Positions 10,576-20,334 of a stretch of DNA of 64,000 nucleotides are shown here, in pieces. How positions within the stretch are numbered: the stretch's first letter is position 1; the number at the start of each line of letters is the position of its first letter. The notes below the pieces were generated by a model. The model was not told the DNA's origin. It was given only the letters and a program-made list of their open reading frames with translations, and ran no database searches. A program made the translations under genes and the position numbers. The stretch comes from Aquatica leii (Eukaryota > Arthropoda > Insecta > Coleoptera > Lampyridae): the NCBI GenBank assembly GCA_035610365.1, contig CM069432.1, forward strand, positions 281,674,709 to 281,738,708, written 5' to 3'.

Positions 10576-12193
10576 GTTTATGAATGTGCCTGTAACTCAA
10601 AATTAGGAGCTATGCCTCGCAAATAGTCAAATATATCCGTTTCCGTAGTCTGACACGATTACACGGATGTTGTCCGCAGTTTGTTTGTAAGTTCGACGTT
10701 TTGTAGACGGTTGGTGTCCTGCTACATTTTCTTCCACAATTTTTTTGTTAAGTCCTTCTTCAGAGTATCGATAAATTTCCATATCGACGGATGGTATGCC
10801 GATATGAGCGATGAAAATCGTCTATGCCAACCTTCCACCGAATTGTTGGTTTTCGGTAAATCGTAGAGGGTGCCGCCGTAACAATTCCACATCGTAATCG
10901 GGAACATTGGCTGCAACCTACCACGTCGTCTGTCATACCTTCCTATCCACGTTTCTTCAAAATAATGCAGGAGAGGTTGCAAAATATTTAAGTTTTCTGT
11001 AAAAAATGTACCCTCCTCCAGGGCCTCAAAACTTTGCACAACTTCGTTTGCTGGTACAAACGCAAGAGTTCCAAGTTGCTCAACTTGCAATGCAAAATCA
11101 ACATCTTCTGTATATCTTTGCAGGAGATCGCAACTTACTTGAATTTTTCTGTAAATACACTGTGAACAACCTTGTATTGGACACTGGGGAACACTTCTTC
11201 AAATGCACCGTTAGCTGCTGGTTCGAAATCGGTCATCACCAAAGTAGGGTGTAATTCCACCTGCAAATTTTTAGCGTTTCCAACAGGCGCATATAGGTTG
11301 CCTTTCTTTTATTTGGAGGTAACGCATATACAGTTGGAAGAACATTGTTGTTTCGAAATCCACGAAAGAGGTGGAATCGTTTTAAAAGTGCCATCGGCAT
11401 ACCAATGCTCACATTGCGACATTAATCTTAAATTATTTTCAGTCGAATAAACTAGAAATCGATCTTCGTCTTCAGCTCCACTATCAAAAAGTAAAAAATT
11501 TTCGTCTCTAAATGTTTTTTGATAATCACCAACTATTTGCAGATCTCGAAGCGAATTTGGCGCTGGGATGCCTCTACCACCAGCAATTCTCATTATTTGA
11601 ATGGTCCGTTTCAATGCACTGACTGGGGGCAACTTACAATTAACTGCTGTCGGCAGATTCTGTAACTCTTCTCTCAGTATTTGTCCTGAAGTGTCGTGTG
11701 CGTGAAAACCCTCTCTTTAATTTCACAAATAAGTTTTCTTGCAATATTTTCATCGTTGTGGGTAATATGATTATGATTTTATGACTTCCATATGACGTCG
11801 TTGCCTTTCGCCCAACATCTTCCTTTACATCCTGTACTGTGCTGTTTTACGCATCGCCATATTACTTTTTCGTTAGCCCTGTTCTAAAAAAAAAAAATAC
11901 ATAAGCTCAATTACCTACTACTTCAAAATAAAAATTACTTATTGATATTTAATCAGGCTTAAACCTTGTTGAAATTCATTATTTATTAAGTTAATGTTAA
12001 ATAAATAAACTTTTAAAGGTATACATTGTTTTAAAAGATTTTCATGCATAAAATGCCATTAAATGGAATCTTTCCATTATAATCATAATAATATATAAGA
12101 ATAAGTTATTTTACGTACCCTTTCCTTTTGGTATAGAAAACCATCGTCAACAAGAAGTTTTGGACCTTTTTGACTGTCCACGAATTCCAACAT
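10576..12193 (-). pseudogene. MULE transposase, FLYWCH plus DDE domain, one intron
   Basis: Exon 1 starts at an ATG (12193) and reads MLEFVDSQKGPKLLVDDGFLYQK, the first half of a FLYWCH zinc finger. It ends at a GTACGT donor (12118-12113). An acceptor TTTTAG (11885-11884) leads into WRCVKQHSTGCKGRCWAKG, the second half, giving a 235-bp intron. The DDE core follows, with FLLFDSG, CEHWYADGTFK (first Asp near 11395) and MTDFEPAA (near 11230). ALAFVPANEVVQSFEAL, a WNCYGG...TNNSVEGWH stretch and a DYLRGIA-like tail complete it. Several frameshifts (around 11300, 11100 and 10720) make it inactive. The domain order is typical of animal FLYWCH MULEs. I infer it mobilised this element. Confidence 0.8.
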
Positions 12194-12274
12194 TGTGTTC
12201 ACCAATTTTGTTAAAAGACTGAAATTTTTATCTACTAATGATGGTAAAATGGCAGTAATTATCTTAATATAGGG

Positions 12275-13519
12275 TAGCTGGGGTGAATGGCGGCCATCTA
12301 AGCAATTTCAAGCATTCTGACTACTGTAAACATTAAAATTTCTGGATAAAGGCAAAAATAAAGTCTATGCACACTTCTGCAGTAAGTATATATTTTATTT
12401 AAAAAAAAACATCGTTAAACTTAAGGTAACATAAATAAAATGCCTCACTGGCCGGAATTAACTGCACTTGGAGGGTAATTGCGGACATATGCCGATATTA
12501 TCAACTTATTCACAATGGTCACAAATGTAGTCTATCTTTTTTTGATTTGTACATGCTTTATTAGCCCATTGACCACAGACGATGCACCTAACCCAAATTT
12601 CGTTTTTCCCAAACTCTCCATACACAAGGCATACTTCCTCGGGTTTATATTCTTCATAGCTAGACTCATCAGAAGTGTCGTTTTCAAGTTCTTTAACTAT
12701 CTTTTATTTCGCAAACAACATTTTTACTTAATCCATATTCTACTAACACACGTCTCGCTATTTTGGTCTTTGTAGAGCTTCTGGTCTTTTCTTTTTTCTG
12801 CTTTTCTTGCTTCTTGTTTTTTTTTCTTCCAGTTGGTCCTTAAGTGGAGTGGAAGTAAAATATTTCGGCATGTTGCTTTTTTTTATTTGCATTGTCTGCT
12901 TTCGGTAAAGTAACATTGCTGCGTGTAGGCATATCTATTATAATGCTGAAATGAAACTTTATGTGACTCCCGAGGCGTAATCCGTTCGGCATTCGCTCCT
13001 ATGGGAACGTTTTGGTTAGGCGTTTCTCGGATCATTCTAATGTTATCTGTGGGAAGAAAATCGTCTTACGAAAAGACATCAGGATTAATGAGAAATATTC
13101 CCGTAATTTCAAATCCCTTGGTTGCTTTTTCAAGTGTAGCGATCCTACTAAATGCTTTGTTGAACAATTCTGCCAGTTCTTTTGTGCGAATTTCGACTTT
13201 TTAGAAACTTATCGCATTCGGAGTTGTATGCCGTTTTTAATGGCTTATAGAATGTTACATCTAATGGTTGGATTTGGTACGAACTGTGAGGTGGGATTGT
13301 TAAGATAACAATTCTATTTTCCCTACAGAAATTGTATGGTCTGTGAGTGCAATGGCTAGCGGAATTATCAATGATCAATAAAACGGGATCATCTTTTGTT
13401 GATTTTACAAAACTTATAGAATGATTAAGCCACTCCACAAATATGGTTTTATTTATCCAACCATTAGGCGAACAAACAAACAAAAAACGATAAATACCAT
13501 TACAGTACATAGCGCTCAA
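12275..13519 (-). pseudogene. pogo-like (Tc1/mariner superfamily) transposase fragment inside the MULE
   Basis: From 13519 on the minus strand the frame reads CSPNGWINKTIFVEWLNH, VLLIIDNSASH (second catalytic Asp), LTIPPHSSYQIQPLDVTFY and YNSECDKFL. The frame then breaks repeatedly. Near 12640-12500 it ends in a cysteine-rich module (CLVYGEFG...IWVRCIVCGQWANKAC), the PHD-like tail of many pogo/DDE_1 transposases. The DNA-binding N-terminus and first catalytic Asp are missing. The fragment starts only about 10 bp from the right subterminal array. GGGTAGCTGGGGTGAATGG near 12283 may be the remaining pogo terminus (inference). Confidence 0.75.
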
Positions 13520-13527
13520 ACATCATG

Positions 13528-13733
13528 ACAAATATGCGCCGTTTTGACGTATCGCCGTTTTGTTGCAGCGCCCTTTTTGCCGGCGCCGTTTCTGTCTGCG
13601 CTGTTCTGTCGTAGCGCCGTTTTGTCGTAGCGCCCTTTTTGTCCGCCCCTGTTTTGTCCGCGCCCTTTTTGTCCGCGCCCTTTTGTCAGCGCCGTTATGT
13701 CGGCGCCGGTTTTGTCTGCGCCGTTATGTCGTG
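13528..13733. repeat. Right subterminal array of the MULE
   Basis: Around eleven imperfect units with GTTTTGTC and GCGCC cores at 16-20 bp spacing. It is the inverted counterpart of 10294-10412 but about twice as long. Confidence 0.8.
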
Positions 13734-13738
13734 ATAGG

Positions 13739-13747
13739 CAATTTTAC
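13739..13747. repeat. Right 9-bp target site duplication of the MULE (CAATTTTAC)
   Basis: Exact copy of 10280-10288. Confidence 0.85.
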
Positions 13748-13870
13748 AGTGGGTAGGCTGCTAACGTAGCCCATCTACTTTCCTGCTTAATCTGGGCTAA
13801 GGACCGGCAACAGCGCCCTTGAAGGTGTTTAATACACCCCAGAGCGCTGCAGGCGACGAAACGGTGTTAT
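13748..13870 (-). pseudogene. LINE ORF1 upstream piece, right of the MULE
   Basis: On the minus strand this reads CIKHLQGRCCRSLAQIKQ, then WATLAAYPL, then a TAA at the target duplication. After removal of the MULE it continues in the same frame into NCNCLTKILANLEQAG at 10279. It is therefore the upstream part of the same ORF1. Its own start was not found. Confidence 0.55.
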
Positions 13871-15840
13871 CATAAAGTAGTTGATACAAAATCTATAGAT
13901 CATAGTATTATCTATAAAAAAATTTCTGGTATCATATCTACAATAAAAAAAACTTGTAATACGTTGTTTTAACCAAGATCTGGACACACAAAAAGTTTCT
14001 TAACGATTCGCTGGTAGCAAAGATACCAACAAAAGCATTTGGCGGGGTTTGATAATAGGAAAAGTCTAAATTTAGGTAGATATATAAAAAATAATTAAAT
14101 TGATTTAAAAATTGAAACGAATAATTGATGCATAATTACAAGAGTTCTGCTACGTGCTCAAAAATACTGTTATTAGTTGTCATAAATTAAAATTAACATT
14201 TCTTCCAACACATTTTTTAATGCTTCAGTTTGTAGTACACCAAAAAAAAAGAAATATTTCATTTGTAGTTTGATAAATTACTAGTAAATAAAACAGCTTT
14301 TACATAAATTATGACAGAAAACTAAAAACTAATTGACAAAATAAGAATCGTACATTGATTATCACCAACGTTTTCATTCAACTAAATTATATTAAGTGTT
14401 TTGGTAACCGTTCGTTGCAAAAAAGCGTAAATATTTAAATTAACGTCTTCAAAGTAACATAACTAATGATGTGGTCTAACGCAATAGCGGCGACGTCCAC
14501 TTACACGCACATATTTCATTTCTCTTGTAATTGTGTTTGGAAAAACACGTTCGAACGGAGAATAAGTTTAAATAAATAAATAACTTAATTAATTTTGTTT
14601 TTCAAACTGATTTAGTTTGAGATTTTATTTAAATTCGAATCGTTTTGCTCAAGGCAAATAAATTCTACCCATAAAATCTTCTTGTGAAGTCTTTTATCTG
14701 TATAGTTTACGTGCGTAATTTAGAAATTATTGCATATTTTTCAAAATACAAAACTATACGTGTATTGTGGTATATGGAAATTATGCATAACTTCTTTATT
14801 ATTTTTTGAGAATACCTAAGATTTCCAGATTTCTATAGCCGTGTTTTGACTAGAAATTCTTCTATAGGTCAAAATTAAATTGTCTTAACTAATGTATAAA
14901 ATTTGCATATAAATCTACTGATCGCATATAGCAGTAGATACGCTCCGCTTTCATTTTTTACTTTTTTAATGTGGGATATCTGATAACGTTCCGAATAAAT
15001 TATTTATATTTAAATTATGAAAAAAATCATAAACATTTTTTATATCTTAATAAGTTTTGATCTCATACTTAGGTAATTAACGATCAAAGCAAAAAGATAA
15101 GTTCAGGTTTTTTTTAATCATGAAATAAATTTGTTCTCGGTGTTAAAATGAGTTATGTTAAGTAAAGCGTGATTTAGTTTTATAAATATATGTATATTGT
15201 TGAGATAGTATCTTTATTTCGATAGAATTATTTGATTGCCTAGAGAAGTAACAGTAGATCGATCATATCATGTTAAAACTAGTAGTACGATTTAAGCTTT
15301 AGGATACATTTGCAAATAATAACGTTACCTATAACAGTGAAATTTTTCCAAATGTTCATTATGATTATTGCAAAAAAACTTTACAATATTTTAATGACTA
15401 CAGTTAAATTACTGTACGCATACTGTACAAATAAAGTGTAATAAATTTAATAAAAACACGTGGATTATAGATTTTTATTTATTATACAAACTAATTATAA
15501 TTCATAAATTATAGTTAAACTATGTTAAACAAGTAGTAAATTTAATGATTTAAAAGATTGCATAAACACAAAACACGTTTGGCAATTTGTTTTGGCGAAA
15601 ACTGAAAACAAAAATTATAAATTGATTCCATGTAAACATTAGATTTGCCAGAAAATTACGTAAATGTTAATTAAAGCATTAATGCCCACAAATCTTGTGA
15701 AAGATTAAAACAATTATTGATGATTGAATCTAGTCGAGTACAGTATATTTTTGTCATGTATGCTTCATTTTCAGCTAATTTGCCTAAAACGTAAGAAAAA
15801 AAAGGGTGTACACATCGGGCACATTTAGAATATAAGTCAA
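13871..15840. other. AT-rich stretch, nothing recognised
   Basis: Nearly 2 kb without a reading frame that resembles a known protein and without pairable terminal repeats. Poly-A and poly-T tracts are frequent. Confidence 0.5.
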
Positions 15841-15879
15841 CGAAAAACAAAAAAAATATTTATTCAAAAATAGTCAATG

Positions 15880-16735
15880 GATGTGATAAAAATTAATTGC
15901 GTATGTGAAATATCTTGAAACAGTCTCTCTCAATACCAAGAGTAACATTGCACTTCTCATCAAGCCCACATAATTCTGCTGTGACATACGCTGCATCAAA
16001 GTTGATTCGACAATTTCTTCTGAAAGTGATCTGTTGGATCGTCCAGTAAACTGCTGGGTAATGAGCCGGATGGTCGTCCTGAAGTTGAATGGCCTTGATA
16101 TAAGACCGTAAGTAGTGGCGGGTGACATTTCGTTGAAATAACAACAAATTCATGAGGTGTTGTGGGAAAGCGACTTGATATAGTCTCCATGCGTTTACAC
16201 CAGTGACGTTTATCATGTCGGTGAAAAGAACCCACCACCACTTTTTGCCATGAATCGCAACTCTGTAACTCTTGACCGATTAATCTAAAAGATCCACCCC
16301 TCCATCTCACAAAAAGGAGAGAATTTTCTTGGTCGTAACGGTAATCGAAAGTCACGGTCTTTTTTTCATCTGGCCGGAAAGAAGAATGGGACATTTTTTA
16401 GTGGGGTTCTCTCGCACAGTTCCGGTAGCTCGTATACCTTTCTCTCTCAAAGTAATCAGCAGATCGTAACTCGTAAAATAATTGTCAAAGAACACGATGT
16501 GATCAGCAGGTTCTTTGACAACTTTTAAAAGATCAATTACCACCTGTGATCCCAGGGGAAGTGTGAACTTCGGAATTTCAACTTCACCATTGGTCGGCTT
16601 TGCACCACACTAAGTATCAAAGGCATAACAATAGCCACTGGATCTACATAACATCCAGTCTTTATAGCCGAACCGTACTGGTTTATCTTTCATGAAGATT
16701 TGTGAATTCGAAGACTTCTTATTTAGAGGACAGAC
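15880..16735 (-). pseudogene. piggyBac-like transposase, C-terminal half
   Basis: Minus strand, in order: KPVRFGYKDWMLC near 16690, then ADHIVFFDNYFTSYDLL and GIRATGTVRENPTKKCP (16490-16400), with the conserved DN of the piggyBac DDE core. A KKWWW-like stretch and VNAWRLYQVAFP follow (near 16240-16170), then a cysteine-rich end with LCGLDEKCNVTLGIERDCFKIFH (15965-15905), matching the C-terminal zinc-binding domain. The frame changes at least twice and the N-terminal half is absent. A piggyBac N-terminus of compatible type lies at 19790-20330 on the same strand and may be the other part (inference). Confidence 0.85.
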
Positions 16736-16739
16736 AGAG

Positions 16740-17910
16740 ATCACAGAGCGGAAATGTTAAATAAAATACATCAAACTCATCAAGGAATTAATTCGTACCA
16801 AACAACAAATTGTATTTTTCCGAGTATAAATGAACACATAACAAATGCAGTATCTTCTTGTACGACTTGTGCAACTTATAACCGATCTAATACAAAGCCA
16901 CCACTCCACTCACATCCGGTTTCTTAATTGCCTTGGGAGAAGATTGGCATCGATTTTGTACAAGTTAGAAATTCAAACTATTTCGTTGTTTGTGACTACT
17001 ATTCTACATTTGTGGAAATAATTACCATGACACGCAAAGACGCTTTAGCTGTTACTGAAGCGTTGATGATGATATTTAAGTCGCATGGATTACCTTTAAT
17101 CATAATGTCCAAAAATTGACCACCATTCGACTCAATTAGATTGAAACAGTAAAGACTGAAGACTGAAAGATTTAGGCATTGATCAAGCTAATTCAAGTCC
17201 TGTTTATTCGCAGTCTAATGGTTTGATCGAGAGGCATATTCAAATAATAAAGGCAATGTTAATGAAATCCTTAAACAAATAACCATATCTAGTAACAATG
17301 GAGTATAACAGCACTCCTAAACAAAATTTACCCTTTTCATCAGAGGTAGGTAGTTCAAAACCCAGTGACCACAGTCAAGAAGGTCTTTAAACCCACTTTT
17401 CAATACCGAAAAAAACAGCCGACATACTACAAAACATGGAAAAGATCATGGCTCGTTATTGCGATAGAAACAAAAAACCCCTAACCAACATATCAGCTCT
17501 GGAACCAGTCCTGGTACAAAAATCACTCAGAAACTGGACACCAGGTGAAGTTGTTAAAGTAGATACAAACCCTGAAAGTTACATTGTAAAAACGCAAGAT
17601 GGAAGTGTTAAAGAGTTACATTGCACCCTTTCTAAAACGCAGCTACTTCTAACTCACCCAGGGAAACTCCGATTGCACCAACCCAATTCGAAAACGGTCG
17701 TGGCACACAAGAAAAAATATAAAATGTAGAAGAAATGGAAACGTTCAGTCCCTCTGTGCAGCCAATAGTTCAAAGTTTAACTCAGCCTTCTACCACACTA
17801 CCAGATGAAACTCCCAGTGCTTCAGGTGCTGACAACCACCCTACAAGCAAAATTTCTGCAAGTGGACGCGTGTTAAAGGTAAGGGAGAGTGTCGTACCTT
17901 AGAACAAAAA
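16740..17910 (+). pseudogene. Ty3/gypsy integrase and pol C-terminus
   Basis: The zinc-binding segment (IHQTHQGI ... SSCTTC) near 16770-16880 leads to PWEKIGIDFVQV (first catalytic Asp) and YFVVCDYYSTFVEI (16928-17010). The second catalytic region reads IIMSKN rather than the usual SDNGPQF, followed by a stop. QSNGLIERHIQIIKAML, with the catalytic Glu, appears near 17215 in another frame. The frame 17436-17729 carries the C-terminal domain (VLVQKSLRNWTPGEVVKV ... YIVKTQDGS) and the tail ends in SGRVLKVRES-VVP near 17900. RT and gag are missing. Confidence 0.85.
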
Positions 17911-18428
17911 ACAGAAGTTTTTAACCAAAAAGTATGAATATTGGAGCGATTTGCGAATTAGAATTATAAATTGTACTCTTTTTAGCTAACGATCTAATTT
18001 TTTCCATTCTGTTACATTTAGTTTTATATATTACATTTGTAGTACGTTTGAAGTGTCTCAAGGTACAGCATAATGATATACTTTAGGACACATGTATCTG
18101 TACCTTGGGACAGTTGAAATTAGTAGAGCCATATTTAATTTTTATTATTTATTTGACATTTTAAGATGTATAACATTTGTAACTCAAGAAATATTACTCT
18201 TAACTGTATGGAAGAAGAAAAAAATATTAAGCTAAATTATAAGAGGCAAAATCTAACTTAAAATAAATAAGTGAAATTTGTCTTTCAGTACCCCCTTCGT
18301 ATTCTGGCGCTGGTAATTTTCTAATTATGTTTTTTACGGAAATATCAAAAATTTCCTTCTCGAATTTTTTTCCTTCCCCACATTTTTTATAATAAGTCCT
18401 CTTTTAAGATATATTCTAGTTCTTCATC
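17911..18428. other. Noncoding stretch with a hairpin at 18051-18114
   Basis: No gene recognised. CAAGGTACAG near 18058 and CTGTACCTTG near 18100 pair as a short inverted repeat. It may mark the terminus of the neighbouring pogo element (inference). Confidence 0.4.
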
Positions 18429-19765
18429 TTAACTTTCTTTAACAGATTCATCATCGCTACTCAAATCTTTTAACTCCATATTAATAGCATTATCGTCTTC
18501 ATCAGAACTTTCTTGCAATACTTTTCTTGTTACCTTTTGCACTGACGTCTTCTTATTTTTATTCCTTTCTGGAAGCATCTCCTCTATTTGCTGTTTCTCT
18601 GGGGTCCATGTTAAAATTCTTGTTTTGCCTTTTTTCCTTCCGCTTCTATTGGTCTTTCTAGCACCTGCCTTAGGAAATGGTCTTATTTCTTCTGGAGAGA
18701 CGAATCCACACTCTGATGAAGTTCCTGGGACGTCTGGGTCGGCTGTATACATAGCATTCGGAGCAGCATTTTGGCTTGTGTTAGAATCGTCGTTCTGAAC
18801 AAAATCCCTGTCTGTAACAAACGCTCCTAAAAATTCATCTTCTCCAAAGATTTCTTCATTGAACAGACATGTTCCCGTGACTTCAAAACCTTTAATAATA
18901 TTTTTGGAAACAATAGTTTTTTTGTACGCTTTTCCAATAACATCAACCATCTAATAAAAGGTGACAGGTTTTCCTGGATTTTGTAAATGCCAATTATTCA
19001 AACACTGATTGTAGAACGGCTTGTATGGTCCAAAAACCGTCCTATCTAATGGCTGGAGCTTATGCGACGTGTGGGACGGAAAGATATGTAACACAATCCC
19101 ATTTTATTTGGACAGGTCAATCACAGGAAGTAATATGTGGCTTTCGTGGTTATCTAAAACGATGAGCACTGAATTGTCCACAGAAGGCTTCACAGACAAA
19201 TTTGCTGCACCAACTGTGCCTGGAGGAGCCTCAGCCAGCATATGTTTTTTGAAATGTACACGTGGAAAGACTAGTAAAGGAGGAACGTGGTTACCAATAC
19301 CATTTATTGCAGGAATCATTGTGACATTAATGCCACGTTCACCAAAAGCCATGCTACCAAGCTGCTTGACACCCTTCTGTGCTATTATTTTTGGCGGATT
19401 ATGTACACTACTATTACCAGTTTCATCAATCTTATAAATTTCACCAGGGCGAAATTGTCAAATTAAGTTGTTAAAAAATAATTAAACGTTCGTCCTATTA
19501 AAACTAGTCGATCTTGCCAAGCTTGTGGCTTCTGGTGTTTGTAATGTAATTGACGAATGTCGTTTCATGAACCATCTAAGCCATTCCTTGCTGGCAGTTC
19601 CTTTTTCCAGCCACTGACGCGGCATTACTTTACCGTTTTTTCGGCAAATTGGAAAGCCAAAACCATAGCATCTTTTTTTGTTAAACCGTAGTGATGTTTG
19701 GAAGCCAGTATAAGTTAGTCTTTTTGAGCATTTTCTTCGTCCTTTGTAAAAACTTGTTTGACTGC
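18429..19765 (-). pseudogene. pogo-like (DDE_1) transposase
   Basis: On the minus strand from 19765: [28 protein letters not shown], then KFIRLMKLV-like/EIYKIDETG (first catalytic Asp, near 19430). MAFGERGINVTMI, NHVPPLLVFPRV and VLIVLDNHESH (19352-19130, second Asp) follow, then HTSHKLQPLDRTVFGPYK. The frame 18950-18429 gives VIGKAYKKTIV, IKGFEVTGTCLFN, EEIRPFPKAGARKTNRSG and an acidic tail. It is nearly collinear with full pogo/Jerky-like transposases, but at least four frame changes lie in the first half. The HTH N-terminus is only partly visible. Confidence 0.88.
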
Positions 19766-19789
19766 ATTAGTTCCACTGTATTCGAAGGT

Positions 19790-20330
19790 ATTCAAGCACA
19801 CCCACAAAAATCTTGATTTCGTCACTTGTAACTTCAAAACTGTGATTATTGCTAGCTTTAGCATATTTATTTGTTTGTTCTACTATAAGATTTCTAATTT
19901 GTTCGTCAAACAGTTTTTAAAAAATTTTAATGACATTATAGCTAGACTATTGTTCTCGTACTTTACTCAAACGAACCGAGTTTCCATTAGTAGATGCCAT
20001 TCTCATATCTACTTGTTCAGTACTCCACTTGGGCTGACTAATTTTTGCTTTTTTTTGATAGTGTAGTACAAATCTTAGATAGTGGCATGTTGTATTCTTC
20101 ATCGCTATCATCCTCCATCGCTACTTCAACTTCTCCTGGAACATCACGAGGTAGATGAGCTGTAACCAGATCATCTTCATCAAACTCCTCTTCATCAGTT
20201 TGGTCGTCGGGTTCGGGCGGAATAATTACCACATCTATTTCTGAGCTTGATGTTACATTTGCTACGGTATCTTCTGCAGATGCTAGTGTCGTAAATCTTT
20301 TTCCGTAAAAAGATGAAGTAGAAATAAATG
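19790..20330 (-). pseudogene. piggyBac-like transposase, N-terminal part
   Basis: Minus strand, reading down from about 20240: VIIPPEPDDQTDEEEFDEDDL, HLPRDVPGEVEV and a short basic stretch. After a frame change comes SRTNKYAKASNNHSFEVTSDEIKIFVG near 19890-19800. The acidic DEE-rich leader followed by TNKYA...VTxDEIKxFxG is the N-terminal pattern of many piggyBac-family transposases. It stops where the pogo transposase begins at about 19765. Confidence 0.75.
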
Positions 20331-20334
20331 CTGC

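Larger units (their letters stand above)
10289..13738 (-). mobile_element. Mutator-like element (MULE) with FLYWCH transposase
   Basis: The 3450-bp element is bounded by the exact 9-bp duplication CAATTTTAC. Its ends are inverted: CACGACATAATGGCGC at the left, and on the other strand CACGACATAACGGCGC at the right. Inside each end lies a GC-rich array of GACAAAAC-GGCGC-like units. A FLYWCH/MULE transposase fills the left half on the minus strand and a pogo-like fragment fills the right half. The insertion splits a LINE ORF1 frame: once element and one duplication copy are removed, the frame reads through, apart from a TAA that overlaps the target site. Confidence 0.85.

Noticed and set aside
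13528-13733. Regularly spaced GC-rich units suggesting a CRISPR-like array
   Set aside because: Units are directly adjacent without unique spacers, are imperfect, and form the inverted end of a MULE in an evidently eukaryotic sequence.
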